From Rhodospirillaceae bacterium (GTDB lineage: Bacteria > Pseudomonadota > Alphaproteobacteria > Kiloniellales > DSM-21159): DNA of 64,000 bases. The stretch spans positions 3,359,430 to 3,423,429 of the forward strand of contig CP030885.1 in assembly GCA_006969625.1 (NCBI GenBank). The letters are read 5' to 3'. Positions 1-8,586 of this stretch are shown in pieces (positions within the stretch are counted from its first letter, which is position 1; each line of letters starts with the position of its first letter). Both the position numbers and the translations under genes were made by a program. The notes under the pieces were generated by a model. It had not been told where the DNA came from. It was given only the letters and a program-made list of their open reading frames with translations, and did no database searches.

Positions 1-43
1 AGATCGCCATCGCCGGCCGGAACGGCGGCATTCCGGGGCCGGC

Positions 44-2503
44 TCATTGTGCGGCCACCTCGGGCGCATCGCTGCGCGGCAGGCGGCTCTCGGGATCGTA
101 GGCCGGTACGGCGAGGAGCGTGGCGCGGCGCGGCTCGCCCATGACGAGGACCTCCAGCGGCGTGCCCGGAGCGGCATAATCGGGTGCGACGTAGGCGAAG
201 GCCAGCAACTTGCCGACACCGTGCCCCCAGGCGATCGAGCTCACCGTACCGACCTGCCGACCGCCGGCCAGGACCGCCTCGCCGCCGTTGCCGTCCGAGC
301 GGCCGTCGCCGGCCACCTCCAGATAGACGCAGACCCACTTCAGCGGCCGCGCCAAGGCGGCCTCTGTCGCCGCCTTGCCACGAAACGCCTTGTCGAGCTT
401 GACGAAGCGCATGACGTCCGCTTCGGGCAGCGTCACCTCGTTGGTGAGCTCGCCGGCGCCCTTGAAGCCCTTCTCCATACGCATGGCGTTCATCGCAAAG
501 GAGCCGTAGTCGCCGAGACCGTACGGCTTGCCGGCAGCCTTGAGCGCGCGGTAGGCGGCGTGGATGGCATCGCGCGGCCCGTGCAGCTCCCAGCCCAGTT
601 CGCCCGCGTAGGACATGCGCAGCGCCCACAGCGGCCCCGCCCCGAGGGAGATCTCCTGCGCGGTCAGCCACTTGAAACCCTGATTCGAGAGATCGGCCGG
701 GGTGCAGGCCGCCAGGACATCGCGCGACCGCGGGCCGTTCACCGCTAGCGCATCCCATTCGCTCGAGCGGTTGACGATGGCGATGTCCTCGCCGTCGCGC
801 GCGAAGCTCAGCAGGTCGATCAACCGCTGTTCGAAGAAGGCGGCGCACACGAGATAGAAGCGCTGTTCGGCCAGCCGCACCACCGTCGTCTCCAGTTCGA
901 TACGGCCGTTATCCGACAGCAGGTGGGTCAGCGCGATGCGCCCGGGCGCCGAAGGCAGGCGATTGGGCACCAGGCGATCGAGGAAGCCTGCGGCATCGGG
1001 CCCGGCGACCTCGACCTTGGCGAAGGCGGAGATGTCCATGATGCCGGCACGCTCACGCACCATGCGAACCTCGGCGCCGACAATCTCGTGCAGCGCCGTG
1101 CGCCGGAAGCCGTAGATGTCCTCGGCCTCGACGCCGGGCGGTGCGAACCAGCGCGGACGCTCGTGGCCGTAGACCTCCTCGAAGACCGCCCCTTCGGCCT
1201 TCAACTCCTGGTACAGGGCCGAGGGCCGCACGGGCCGGCCGGCCAAGCGGTTGAAGCCGGGGAAGGGGATCTCGTGCCGAAGCAGGTAGTCCTCCTTCGC
1301 CTTGGTGATCTGGTACGTCTGGTCGGCATAGGCGCCGAAGCGTCGCGGGTCGAACTCGCGCATATTGATGTCGGCCGCGCCGTGAACCAGCCAGCGCGCC
1401 AGCTCGCGCGTCAGTCCCGGCCCCCAGCCGATACCGATCTGGGTACCGCAGCAACACCAGTAGTTTCGCAGCCCCGGCGCCGGACCGATCAGCGGATTGC
1501 CGTCGGGCGGATGGCTGATGGCGCCGTGCACCTCGCGCCGGATGCCCCGCTCGGCGAGGACCGGCATGCGCTCCATGGCATTCTCCAGCCACGGCAGGAT
1601 CCGGTCGTAGTCGGGCGCGAAGAGCTCGTGCTCCGCCTCCCAGGGACAGTGATCCTCCCAGACGGTATTGGGGTTGGCCTTCTCGTAGATGCCGATGAGC
1701 GCCGACTTCTGCTCCATGCGGACGTAGCCGGAGACGAGGCGGTCGTCGCGCACCACCGGCAACTCGCCGTCGAGCTCGAGAAACTCAGGGACGGTGTCGG
1801 TGACGAGGTAGTGGTGCGTCATCGAGGTGGTCGGCAGGTCGTAGCCCGACCAGAGCGCAATCTGGCGGGCGTAGGTGCCGCCCGCATTGACCAGATGCTC
1901 GCATGCGATCGTCCCCTTCTCGGTCTCAACCAGCCACTCGCCGTTCGGCTGCTGCCGGACACCGGTCGCCCGGCAGTGGCGTTCCAGCCGCACGCCGAGC
2001 TGGCGGGCCCCTTTGGCCAGGGCAAACGTGGCGCCGGAGGGGTCGACATGACCGTCCTCGGGCGTGTGCAACGCCGCCTTGACGCCGTCGAGGTTGTAGA
2101 AGGGGTGAAGCTCCCGAATGCGCTCGGGCCCGACGATCTCCATCGGGAATCCGAGGCCGCGGCCGACCGAGACCGTCTGGTAAAGCCAGTCGAGCTCGTC
2201 CTCGGTGTAGGCGAGGCGGAGCGAACCGCAGCCGTGCCAGGTCACCGACTGGCCAGTCTCGCGCTCCAGAACCTGCGAGTAGAGCTCGATGTTGTAGCCG
2301 ACGCATTTGCCGAGCGCGAAGCTGGAAGTCGAGTGGGTGATCTGCCCCGCCGCGTGCCAGGTCGAGCCGGAGGTCAGCTCCGCCTTCTCCAGAAGCACGA
2401 CATCGGTCCAGCCCTCGTGGGCCAGGTGATAGGCGAGACCGCACCCCATGATGCCGCCGCCGATGATGACCACACGGGCCTGGGACGGGAGATCGGAAGC
2501 CAT
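44..2503 (-). CDS. FAD-dependent oxidoreductase / GcvT-domain dehydrogenase (sarcosine or dimethylglycine dehydrogenase-like)
   Basis: About 819 aa. An N-terminal DAO-type FAD domain carries the dinucleotide motif VVIIGGGIMGCGLAYHL, followed by the central FAO-type region. The C-terminal half is a GcvT-like folate-binding aminomethyltransferase domain (KVEVAGPDAAGFLDR; SYAGELGWELHGP; MRMEKGFKGAGELTNE). This is the architecture of dimethylglycine/sarcosine dehydrogenases, which oxidatively demethylate N-methyl amines and pass the one-carbon unit to tetrahydrofolate. An upstream in-frame ATG at 2542 adds 13 basic residues. I prefer the ATG at 2503 because GGAGGGG lies about 7 nt before it and the FAD motif starts soon after. 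It diverges from the RpiR-Rieske-aldehyde dehydrogenase operon, which supports a role in the same amine pathway. The exact substrate is not visible. Confidence 0.88.
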   Translation of the reverse strand: MASDLPSQARVVIIGGGIMGCGLAYHLAHEGWTDVVLLEKAELTSGSTWHAAGQITHSTSSFALGKCVGYNIELYSQVLERETGQSVTWHGCGSLRLAYTEDELDWLYQTVSVGRGLGFPMEIVGPERIRELHPFYNLDGVKAALHTPEDGHVDPSGATFALAKGARQLGVRLERHCRATGVRQQPNGEWLVETEKGTIACEHLVNAGGTYARQIALWSGYDLPTTSMTHHYLVTDTVPEFLELDGELPVVRDDRLVSGYVRMEQKSALIGIYEKANPNTVWEDHCPWEAEHELFAPDYDRILPWLENAMERMPVLAERGIRREVHGAISHPPDGNPLIGPAPGLRNYWCCCGTQIGIGWGPGLTRELARWLVHGAADINMREFDPRRFGAYADQTYQITKAKEDYLLRHEIPFPGFNRLAGRPVRPSALYQELKAEGAVFEEVYGHERPRWFAPPGVEAEDIYGFRRTALHEIVGAEVRMVRERAGIMDISAFAKVEVAGPDAAGFLDRLVPNRLPSAPGRIALTHLLSDNGRIELETTVVRLAEQRFYLVCAAFFEQRLIDLLSFARDGEDIAIVNRSSEWDALAVNGPRSRDVLAACTPADLSNQGFKWLTAQEISLGAGPLWALRMSYAGELGWELHGPRDAIHAAYRALKAAGKPYGLGDYGSFAMNAMRMEKGFKGAGELTNEVTLPEADVMRFVKLDKAFRGKAATEAALARPLKWVCVYLEVAGDGRSDGNGGEAVLAGGRQVGTVSSIAWGHGVGKLLAFAYVAPDYAAPGTPLEVLVMGEPRRATLLAVPAYDPESRLPRSDAPEVAAQ

Positions 2504-2572
2504 GCCGCGGCCCCTCCGCTTCGGTCGATAACCTCTCGACACGTTTATGACACATCTGTACCATACTCAATC
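2504..2572. promoter_or_regulatory. divergent promoter region between amine dehydrogenase and RpiR regulator
   Basis: This 69-bp spacer between two divergent starts is clearly richer in A+T than the flanking genes. A weak minus-strand sigma70-like pair is visible (TTGAGT at 2570-2565, CATAAA at 2549-2544, spacer 15 bp). I see no convincing dyad for the RpiR protein. The assignment rests mainly on position. Confidence 0.4.
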
Positions 2573-3460
2573 ATGAAAGATACATATGTCGCAACTCCTG
2601 TCCTCGAGCGCCTCTCCAGCGAATGGGAGAGTCTGACCCCCGAGGCGCAGAAGGCGGCCCGGTACGTGCTCGACAACCCGCAGGAGGTCAGCGTCTCGAC
2701 CGTCCGCGAGATCGCCAAGGCGGCCCGCGTCTCGCCAAACACGGTCGTGCGCATGGCGCGCCAGATCGGCTTCGAGGGTTACGAGGAATTCCGCGCGCCG
2801 TTTCGCGAAGCGATCCGCCGCGGCGTCGCGACTTTCGCCGACCGGGCCCAGTGGCTTCAGGACATCCGCGCGCACGGCGGCCTCGGCGGGCTCTATGCCG
2901 ACATGGTGGCCAGCACCCTGCGCAACCTCGAGGAGACTTTCTCAGGCATCGACGAGGCCGCACTGCGCCGTGCCGCCGAGGACATCTGGACCGCGCGCAG
3001 CGTGTTCGCCCTCGGTGTTGGCGTGAACAACGCCAACGCCCGGAACTTCACCTACCTCGCGTCGACCGGCATGATCCACTTCCACGCGATCCCGCGCGCC
3101 GGCTCGACGCCGACGGACGACATCGCCTGGGCCGACCAGCGCGACCTGCTGATTGCGATCACTTCTCGCCCCTATCGCACCGAGGTGGTCGACACGGTCA
3201 CGCTGGCGCGCGAGCAGGGCATGACGGTCATCGCGATCTCCGACAGCCCGGCCTCGCCGATCGTCCGCGCCGCCCAGCACGGCTTCGTCGTCGCGGTGGA
3301 GACGCCGCAATTCTTCCCCTCTTCCGTTGCCGTCATCGCCCTTCTTGAAACGCTGCTGTCCTTCGTCATCGCAACGGCGAGCCCGGAGATCGTCCAGCGG
3401 GTCGAGGCCTTCCACGCCCGTCGCCATCGGCTCGGCCTGTACTACGAGGAAGAGGAATGA
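2573..3460 (+). CDS. MurR/RpiR family transcriptional regulator
   Basis: 295 aa, the normal size for the family. The N-terminal HTH_6 domain spans about residues 1-80 (VSTVREIAKAARVSPNTVVR, then MARQIGFEGYEEFR). A SIS domain covers about 120-265, with LLIAITSRPYRTEVVDTV and a following VIAISDSPASPI. These regulators sense a phosphorylated or otherwise anionic metabolite through the SIS fold. The frame is open far upstream, but the protein clearly begins at the ATG at 2573, just after the A+T-rich divergent spacer. Its stop overlaps the start of the Rieske gene (ATGA), so it is the first gene of that operon and probably controls it and the divergent flavoprotein gene. Confidence 0.92.
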   Translation: MKDTYVATPVLERLSSEWESLTPEAQKAARYVLDNPQEVSVSTVREIAKAARVSPNTVVRMARQIGFEGYEEFRAPFREAIRRGVATFADRAQWLQDIRAHGGLGGLYADMVASTLRNLEETFSGIDEAALRRAAEDIWTARSVFALGVGVNNANARNFTYLASTGMIHFHAIPRAGSTPTDDIAWADQRDLLIAITSRPYRTEVVDTVTLAREQGMTVIAISDSPASPIVRAAQHGFVVAVETPQFFPSSVAVIALLETLLSFVIATASPEIVQRVEAFHARRHRLGLYYEEEE

Positions 3461-4545
3461 GCGCGCCCTCCGCAGACACGCTCGACGCGCGCTACTACAC
3501 GGACCCGTCCGTCTACGAGCGGGAGCGGCTGGGGCTGATGGCCCGCACGTGGCAGTTCGCCGGACACGAAAGCGAGGTCGCCCGGATCGGCGACTACTTC
3601 ACCTTCCAAGTGGCCGGCGAGAGCCTGTTCTGCATCCGCGGCAGGGACGGCGTCCTGCGCACCTTCTACAACGTGTGCCAGCACCGTGCGCACCAGCTCG
3701 TCGAGGGCGCCGGTTCGACGCGCTTCGTCATCTGCCCCTACCACGCCTGGACCTACGAACTGAGCGGCAAGCTGCGCGGCGGGCCAAACCTGAGGGCCGT
3801 GCCGGGGTTCGACAAGAATTCCGTCTGCCTCACCGCGGTGCGCACCGAGATCTTCCACGGATTCATCTTCGTCAATCTGGATCCCGACGCGGCACCGATG
3901 GACGTCTGGTACCCCGGTGTGCGCGACGCGCTCGCCGAGTACGTGCCGCACATCGCGACCCTGAAGCCACTCGAGTGGGTGATCATCGACGAGGCCTGCA
4001 ATTGGAAGGTCTCGATCGAGAACTACTCGGAGTGCTACCACTGCACGATCAACCATCCGACGTTTGCGACGGGGGTCGTCCGCCCGGAGACCTACGACAT
4101 CCGTCCGCAGGAGGCGGGCTTCGTGCTACGCCACACCACGGAATGCCAGTCGCTCGAGGCGATGCCTTACGAGATCGATCTGTCTGTGCCCCATGCGCAG
4201 GAGTACTGCAGCTACTTCCTGTGGCCGATGTTCTCCTTCCAGGTCTATCCGGGCAACGTGCTCAACACCTACCACTGGCGCGCCACGGGCGTGGATAGCT
4301 GCACGGTCTGGCGCGGCTGGTACACGGAGAACGGCTGGGACGACGACGCCATCCGGCGCCTGGCGATCCAGGACCGGGCGACCACGGTGGAAGAGGACAT
4401 CCGCTTGGTCGAAAGCGTCCAGCGCGGCCTGAGGAGCCGCGGCTACCGACCCGCACCGCTCGTGATCGACCCCGCCTTCGGGGTGAACTCGGAACACTCC
4501 ATCCTCAAGCTGCGGGAGTGGATGCGCGAGGCGGTCGATGGCTAG
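3457..4545 (+). CDS. Rieske non-heme iron oxygenase, alpha subunit (quaternary-amine/aromatic-ring-hydroxylating family)
   Basis: 362 aa. The Rieske [2Fe-2S] ligands are Cys74, His76, Cys93 and His96 (CQHRAH ... CPYH). The mononuclear iron site shows NYSECYHCTINHPTF with His195 and His200. The length and the ECYHC motif are typical of the branch containing choline, carnitine, glycine betaine and stachydrine oxygenases, which oxidatively split C-N bonds. Activity needs a reductase partner, and none is encoded beside it. It overlaps the RpiR gene (ATGA) and the aldehyde dehydrogenase gene (8 bp), so the three are co-transcribed. The aldehyde dehydrogenase and the divergent demethylating flavoprotein favour an N-methyl or quaternary amine substrate over an aromatic ring; this is inference. 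Confidence 0.9.
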   Translation: MSAPSADTLDARYYTDPSVYERERLGLMARTWQFAGHESEVARIGDYFTFQVAGESLFCIRGRDGVLRTFYNVCQHRAHQLVEGAGSTRFVICPYHAWTYELSGKLRGGPNLRAVPGFDKNSVCLTAVRTEIFHGFIFVNLDPDAAPMDVWYPGVRDALAEYVPHIATLKPLEWVIIDEACNWKVSIENYSECYHCTINHPTFATGVVRPETYDIRPQEAGFVLRHTTECQSLEAMPYEIDLSVPHAQEYCSYFLWPMFSFQVYPGNVLNTYHWRATGVDSCTVWRGWYTENGWDDDAIRRLAIQDRATTVEEDIRLVESVQRGLRSRGYRPAPLVIDPAFGVNSEHSILKLREWMREAVDG

Positions 4546-6001
4546 CCCCCTCGCCCCCTATTGGCAGAATCATGTCGCAGGCGCCTGGATCGACGGCGGC
4601 GCCGGGCGGATCGTCGTCAGCGATCCGGCGAACGGCGAGCCGCTGGCCGAGCAGGCGCTGGCGGATGCCGCCGACGTCGATCATGCCGTGATGGCGGCGC
4701 GCGCGCTCCACCTCTCCGGCGCCTGGTTCGGCCTTCGCCCGGTCGAGCGTGGGCGCATGGTTCGCGCCATCGGGCAATACCTGCTCGACCACGCGGAAGA
4801 GATCGCCCCACTGCTGACCCGCGAACAGGGCAAGCCGCTGTGGGAGGCGCACGTCGAAGTCGCCGGCGCTGCCCGCTACTTCGAGTACTACGGCAACCAG
4901 GCCGAGACGCTGGAAGGCCGCTCGATTCCGCTCGGCGCCGACTACATCGACTTCACCGCCTACGAGCCCTACGGCGTTTCGGCGCAGATCATCCCGTGGA
5001 ACTATCCGCTGGAGATGACCGCCCGTTCGCTGTCGGCAGCGCTGGCGACCGGCAACGCCTGCGTCGTCAAGTCGCCGGAGCTGACGCCGCTGAGCAGCGC
5101 TTGGTTCGGCCGCGCCGCCGAAGCCGTCGGCCTGCCGGCAGGGGCGGTCAACGTAGTCTGCGGCACCGGGCCGGAAGCGGGCGCCGCGCTGGCGGCGCAT
5201 CCGCATGTGAACCAGATCGTCTTCACCGGCTCGGTCCCCACCGGCATCTCCATCGCCACCGCGGCGGCCAGGACCATCGTCCCGTGCGTGCTCGAGCTGG
5301 GCGGCAAGTCGGCCGCGATCGTCCACGACGACGCCGACCTCGAGGCCTTCGAGTCCGACCTGCGCTGGGGCATCTTCTTCAACGCGGGTCAGGTCTGCTC
5401 GGCGATGTCGCGCGTCATCGTGCACGAAAGCCGCAAGGCCGAGCTGGTCGAGCGCGCCGCCGCCCTCGCCCGCTCGCTTTCGGTCGGGCCCGGAATCGAG
5501 CGGCCCGAGTTCGGTGCCAACATGGGCGCCATGGTCAGCGAGGCGCAGCGCGACCGGGCCGAGGCGATGGTGGCCGAAGCGGTCGCGGCCGGTGCCCGAC
5601 TCGCCGCCGGCGGACACAAGCTGAACCGCCCCGGCGCCTTCCTGGAGCCGACCGTTCTGACCGGCGTGTCGCCGGACATGCGCATCGCCCAGGACGAGGT
5701 CTTCGCGCCGGTGCTGTCGGTCCTCTCCTTCCGCACCGAGGCCGAGGCGATCGAGATCGCCAACGGCACGCCATACGGACTGGTCGGCGGCGTCTTCACC
5801 CGCGACATCGACCGCGCCATGCGCGCGGCCCGGGCCATGCGTGCCGGTCAGGTCTTCGTCAACGAATGGTACGCCGGCGGCGTCGAGACGCCCTTCGGCG
5901 GCTACGGAAAGTCGGGCTACGGCCGCGAGAAGGGGCGCGAAGCCCTGTGGAACTACGTGCAAACCAAGAACGTCGCCATCAGACTCGGAGGCACGGCATG
6001 A
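4538..6001 (+). CDS. NAD(P)-dependent aldehyde dehydrogenase (betaine-aldehyde dehydrogenase-like)
   Basis: 487 aa, full length for the ALDH superfamily. The catalytic Cys287 sits in FFNAGQVCSA and the general base Glu253 in LELGGKS. The cofactor-binding segment IIPWNYPLEM and the C-terminal FGGYGKSGYGREKG are present. It oxidises an aldehyde to the acid. Next to a Rieske oxygenase of the quaternary-amine type, it probably handles the aldehyde released by C-N cleavage or a betaine aldehyde. It overlaps the Rieske gene by 8 bp and the CMD gene by 4 bp. Confidence 0.92.
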   Translation: MASPLAPYWQNHVAGAWIDGGAGRIVVSDPANGEPLAEQALADAADVDHAVMAARALHLSGAWFGLRPVERGRMVRAIGQYLLDHAEEIAPLLTREQGKPLWEAHVEVAGAARYFEYYGNQAETLEGRSIPLGADYIDFTAYEPYGVSAQIIPWNYPLEMTARSLSAALATGNACVVKSPELTPLSSAWFGRAAEAVGLPAGAVNVVCGTGPEAGAALAAHPHVNQIVFTGSVPTGISIATAAARTIVPCVLELGGKSAAIVHDDADLEAFESDLRWGIFFNAGQVCSAMSRVIVHESRKAELVERAAALARSLSVGPGIERPEFGANMGAMVSEAQRDRAEAMVAEAVAAGARLAAGGHKLNRPGAFLEPTVLTGVSPDMRIAQDEVFAPVLSVLSFRTEAEAIEIANGTPYGLVGGVFTRDIDRAMRAARAMRAGQVFVNEWYAGGVETPFGGYGKSGYGREKGREALWNYVQTKNVAIRLGGTA

Positions 6002-6384
6002 GTCCGTTCGATGAGGATCTCTTCGCCAAGGGGCTGGAACGCCGCAAGGCCACCCTGGGGGCCGAGTATGTCGAGAAGAACCTGGCCGCCGCCGACGACT
6101 TCACCCGTCCCTTCCAGGAAGCGATGACCGCCTGGTGCTGGGGCTTCGGCTGGGGCGACGAGGTCATCGACGCGAAGACCCGCAGCATGATGAACCTGGC
6201 GATGATCGGCGCGCTCGGGAAGATGCACGAGTGGGAGACCCACTGCCGCGGGGCCCTCAACAACGGTGTCAGCCGAGAGGAGATCCGCGCGATCATCCAT
6301 GTCGTCGGCATCTACTGCGGCGTGCCGCAGGCGCTCGAGTGCTTCCGCGTGGCCCGCAAGGTCCTGGCGGAGGCCGACGGCTGA
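5998..6384 (+). CDS. carboxymuconolactone decarboxylase (CMD) family protein
   Basis: 128 aa, single CMD domain. Recognisable segments are KTRSMMNLAMIGALGKMHEWE, then THCRGALNNGVSREEIRAIIH and GVPQALECFRVA. It resembles PcaC-type 4-carboxymuconolactone decarboxylases, but the family also contains peroxidase-like and unassigned members. The redox CxxC of AhpD is absent, with only a single Cys in ETHCRGA. It is the last gene of the RpiR-Rieske-ALDH operon (ATGA overlap). No other protocatechuate-pathway gene is present, so its role here is unknown. Confidence 0.85.
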   Translation: MSPFDEDLFAKGLERRKATLGAEYVEKNLAAADDFTRPFQEAMTAWCWGFGWGDEVIDAKTRSMMNLAMIGALGKMHEWETHCRGALNNGVSREEIRAIIHVVGIYCGVPQALECFRVARKVLAEADG

Positions 6385-6404
6385 GCCGCCCGCCGGTCGC
6401 TTCG

Positions 6405-6896
6405 CTACCGCACGAACCGCATCACGTAATCGGCACCCAGGCCGCAGGCCTCGTAGTGCCGGCGGCACATGTCGATCTTGGTGAAGACGTCGTCGCGCCC
6501 GACGATGGCCCCCGCCTCGTCGACATAGATCATCGCGCCGGAGATGTTGAAGAAGGTCACCATCTCCTCGCCGTCGGCATCGACCACCAGGGTATGGGTC
6601 TCGCCCGGCGGCTCGAAGACATAGTAGCCGGCGCGCGCCACCCAGTCGTGCTCGAGGTAACGCCAGCTTCCGCGCAGGACGAAGCCGTGCACCGGCGCCG
6701 GGTGGATGTGCCGGCTCAATACGCCGGACTGGCGCACCCGCAGCAGGTTGCACCACTGGCCCTGCACGGTGTTGAGCAGCAGCGGCCGGAACCAGACGTT
6801 GGGCGCCTGGGGCACCCAGACGCGCTCGTCCTCCGGCTCGCCGGCGACGACGAGCTCCGGCGGCGACAGGGGGTGGACGCTGGCGGCAGCGGGCAT
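6405..6896 (-). CDS. cupin-domain protein, 2,4'-dihydroxyacetophenone dioxygenase-like family
   Basis: 163 aa, one cupin fold. The metal-binding pattern is visible as SRHIHPAPVHGFVLRGSW with a later PPGETHTL, giving His-x-His and a C-terminal His with an acidic residue. The overall sequence follows the 2,4'-dihydroxyacetophenone dioxygenase-like cupins, many of which lie in carbohydrate or aromatic operons without that activity. It is the last gene of the minus-strand sugar-acid operon, 18 bp after the SDR. An isomerase, epimerase or oxygenase role on an intermediate is possible; the sequence does not decide. Confidence 0.8.
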   Translation of the reverse strand: MPAAASVHPLSPPELVVAGEPEDERVWVPQAPNVWFRPLLLNTVQGQWCNLLRVRQSGVLSRHIHPAPVHGFVLRGSWRYLEHDWVARAGYYVFEPPGETHTLVVDADGEEMVTFFNISGAMIYVDEAGAIVGRDDVFTKIDMCRRHYEACGLGADYVMRFVR

Positions 6897-6914
6897 CGGT
6901 GCGAGCCTCCCGGT

Positions 6915-7628
6915 TCAGATGGCTGAGTAGCCGCCGTCGGCGGCGATCACGGTGCCGGTGACGAAGCGCGCCGCCTCCGAACAGAGGAAGACGACGGCGC
7001 CGGTGACGTCCTCCGGCCGGCCCCACCGACGCATCGGCGTGCGCGCCTCGACCGCCTGCCGGCGGGCCTCGTCCTCGTACAGCGGACGCGTCAGCTCCGT
7101 CTCGATGTAGCCGGGCGCCACGGCGTTGACGCGGATGCCCTCCCCGGCCCAGGCGCCGGCGAGCGACTTGGTGAGCAGCAGCAGCCCGCCCTTGCTGGCG
7201 GCGTAGGCCGGCACCGTCGGGCTGCCGAAGAAGCTCAGCATCGAGCAGACGTTGACGATCGCCCCGCCGCCGCGCGCGAGCAGCGGGCGCGCCGCGGCCG
7301 ACATGCGCATGGCGCCGGTCAGGTTGACCTCGACCACGCGGGCGAAGACCTCGGGATCGAACTCGCGTCGGTCGCGGGCGGTGATGCCGGCGCAGTTCAC
7401 CAGAACCGCCAGGGCCTCGAGGCCCTGAAGCGCGTTGGCGATGCTGTCGGAGTCGGTGACGTCAAGGAGGCGCGGCTCGAGGGCCGGCGGCAAGCTGGCC
7501 GACTCGGCATCGAGGGCGCCGACCAGGGTGCGGTACCCCGCCCCGGCCAGCGCCTGGGCGATCGCCCGGCCGATCGCGCCCGTGCCGCCCGCAACGAAAG
7601 CCACCTTCTGCATGCCCGTATCCGACAC
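6915..7628 (-). CDS. SDR family NAD(P)-dependent oxidoreductase
   Basis: 237 aa, classical short-chain dehydrogenase. The cofactor motif is AGGTGAIGRAIA, and NCAG is conserved at 78-81. The catalytic set is Ser129, Tyr142 and Lys146 (YAASKGG). The C-terminal FVTGTVIAADGGYSAI is typical of FabG/KduD-like enzymes. A second in-frame ATG lies five codons downstream. Next to KDG kinase and KDPG aldolase it is a good candidate for a keto-deoxy-sugar-acid or uronate-derived ketone oxidoreductase (KduD-like or DEH-reductase-like); that is context-based inference. Confidence 0.9.
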   Translation of the reverse strand: MSDTGMQKVAFVAGGTGAIGRAIAQALAGAGYRTLVGALDAESASLPPALEPRLLDVTDSDSIANALQGLEALAVLVNCAGITARDRREFDPEVFARVVEVNLTGAMRMSAAARPLLARGGGAIVNVCSMLSFFGSPTVPAYAASKGGLLLLTKSLAGAWAGEGIRVNAVAPGYIETELTRPLYEDEARRQAVEARTPMRRWGRPEDVTGAVVFLCSEAARFVTGTVIAADGGYSAI

Positions 7629-7652
7629 CGCCCTTCTCCCGGCTTCGGCGGC

Positions 7653-8576
7653 CTAAGCTGCCGCCGCCAGCGCGGCCTCGACCTGCGCGGCCGTCGGCAT
7701 CGGCGCCACCGCACCGTAGCCGAGGGTGGACAGCGCCGCAGCCACATTGGCGTAGCGCGCCGCCGCGACGACCTCGTCGCCGGTCAGCAGGCGCGCGAGG
7801 AAGGCGCCGTCGAAGGTGTCCCCCGCCGCCGTGGCGTCGACCTGCTCGACCCTGTGCACCGGCACGGTCTCGCGCAGCTCCGGCGTCGCCACCAGCGTGC
7901 CTGCCGCGCCCATGGTCAAGGCGACCACCTTCGGCCCGAGCGACAGGTAGAAGTCGACGATGGCCTGCGGATCCTCCAACCCGGTGAGCTGGCGCGCGTC
8001 CTCCAGCCCAGGCAGCGCGATGTCCGCCTGCGCCATCGCGGCATGGATCACCGCCCGTGCCCGCGCCAGCGGCCAGAGCTTGAGCCGCAGGTTGGTGTCG
8101 TAGCTGACCCGCACCCCGGCGTCCCGGGCCGCTGCGATGGCGGCGAACACGGCGTCGCAGGCGCTGTCGCCGATCGCCTGGCTGATGCCGGAGACGTGCA
8201 GCATGCGCGCGTTGCGGATGTCCGCCAGGGGCAGGCTTTCGGGCCGCATGCGGCTGGCCGCCGAGCCGGCCCGGCGATAGCTGAACTCGTGCTGCCCGTC
8301 GCGGTAGGTGATGAAGTAGATGCCCGTCGGCGCCTGCGGATCCACGGCGACGCCCGAGACCTCCACGCCCTCACGCCGCCACAGCGCCAGGAACTCCTTG
8401 CCGAAGGCGTCGTCGCCGACCGCGGTGACGTAGCCGACTCCGGCGCCCAACCGGGCGGCGGCGATGGCGCAGTTGGAGGTGTCGCCGCCGTAGCCCTGAA
8501 GATAGACGGTCTCGCCGTCGCGCTGCACGGAGCTGAACTCCAGCAGCGGCTCGCCGAGGCAAAGCAGATCCGGCAT
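7653..8576 (-). CDS. kdgK: PfkB-family sugar kinase, probable 2-dehydro-3-deoxygluconate kinase
   Basis: 307 aa ribokinase-like fold. The N-terminal glycine-rich substrate loop is GYGGDTSNCAIAAARLGAGV. The C-terminal PfkB signature is VDATAAGDTFDGAFLARLL with the catalytic Asp in AGDTFDGA. I chose the ATG at 8576 over the upstream in-frame start at 8609 because GGAGG lies 6 nt before it and the upstream start falls inside the previous gene. It phosphorylates KDG to KDPG, which the aldolase encoded two genes upstream cleaves to pyruvate and glyceraldehyde-3-phosphate. The KDG assignment comes mostly from that pairing; other keto-sugar kinases look alike. Confidence 0.82.
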   Translation of the reverse strand: MPDLLCLGEPLLEFSSVQRDGETVYLQGYGGDTSNCAIAAARLGAGVGYVTAVGDDAFGKEFLALWRREGVEVSGVAVDPQAPTGIYFITYRDGQHEFSYRRAGSAASRMRPESLPLADIRNARMLHVSGISQAIGDSACDAVFAAIAAARDAGVRVSYDTNLRLKLWPLARARAVIHAAMAQADIALPGLEDARQLTGLEDPQAIVDFYLSLGPKVVALTMGAAGTLVATPELRETVPVHRVEQVDATAAGDTFDGAFLARLLTGDEVVAAARYANVAAALSTLGYGAVAPMPTAAQVEAALAAAA

Positions 8577-8586
8577 GCCTGCCCTC

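Noticed and set aside
923..2572. In-frame open stretch upstream of the RpiR gene (would give 845 aa)
   Set aside because: It lies antisense to the flavoprotein gene, has shadow composition, and the RpiR domain begins right at the ATG 2573.
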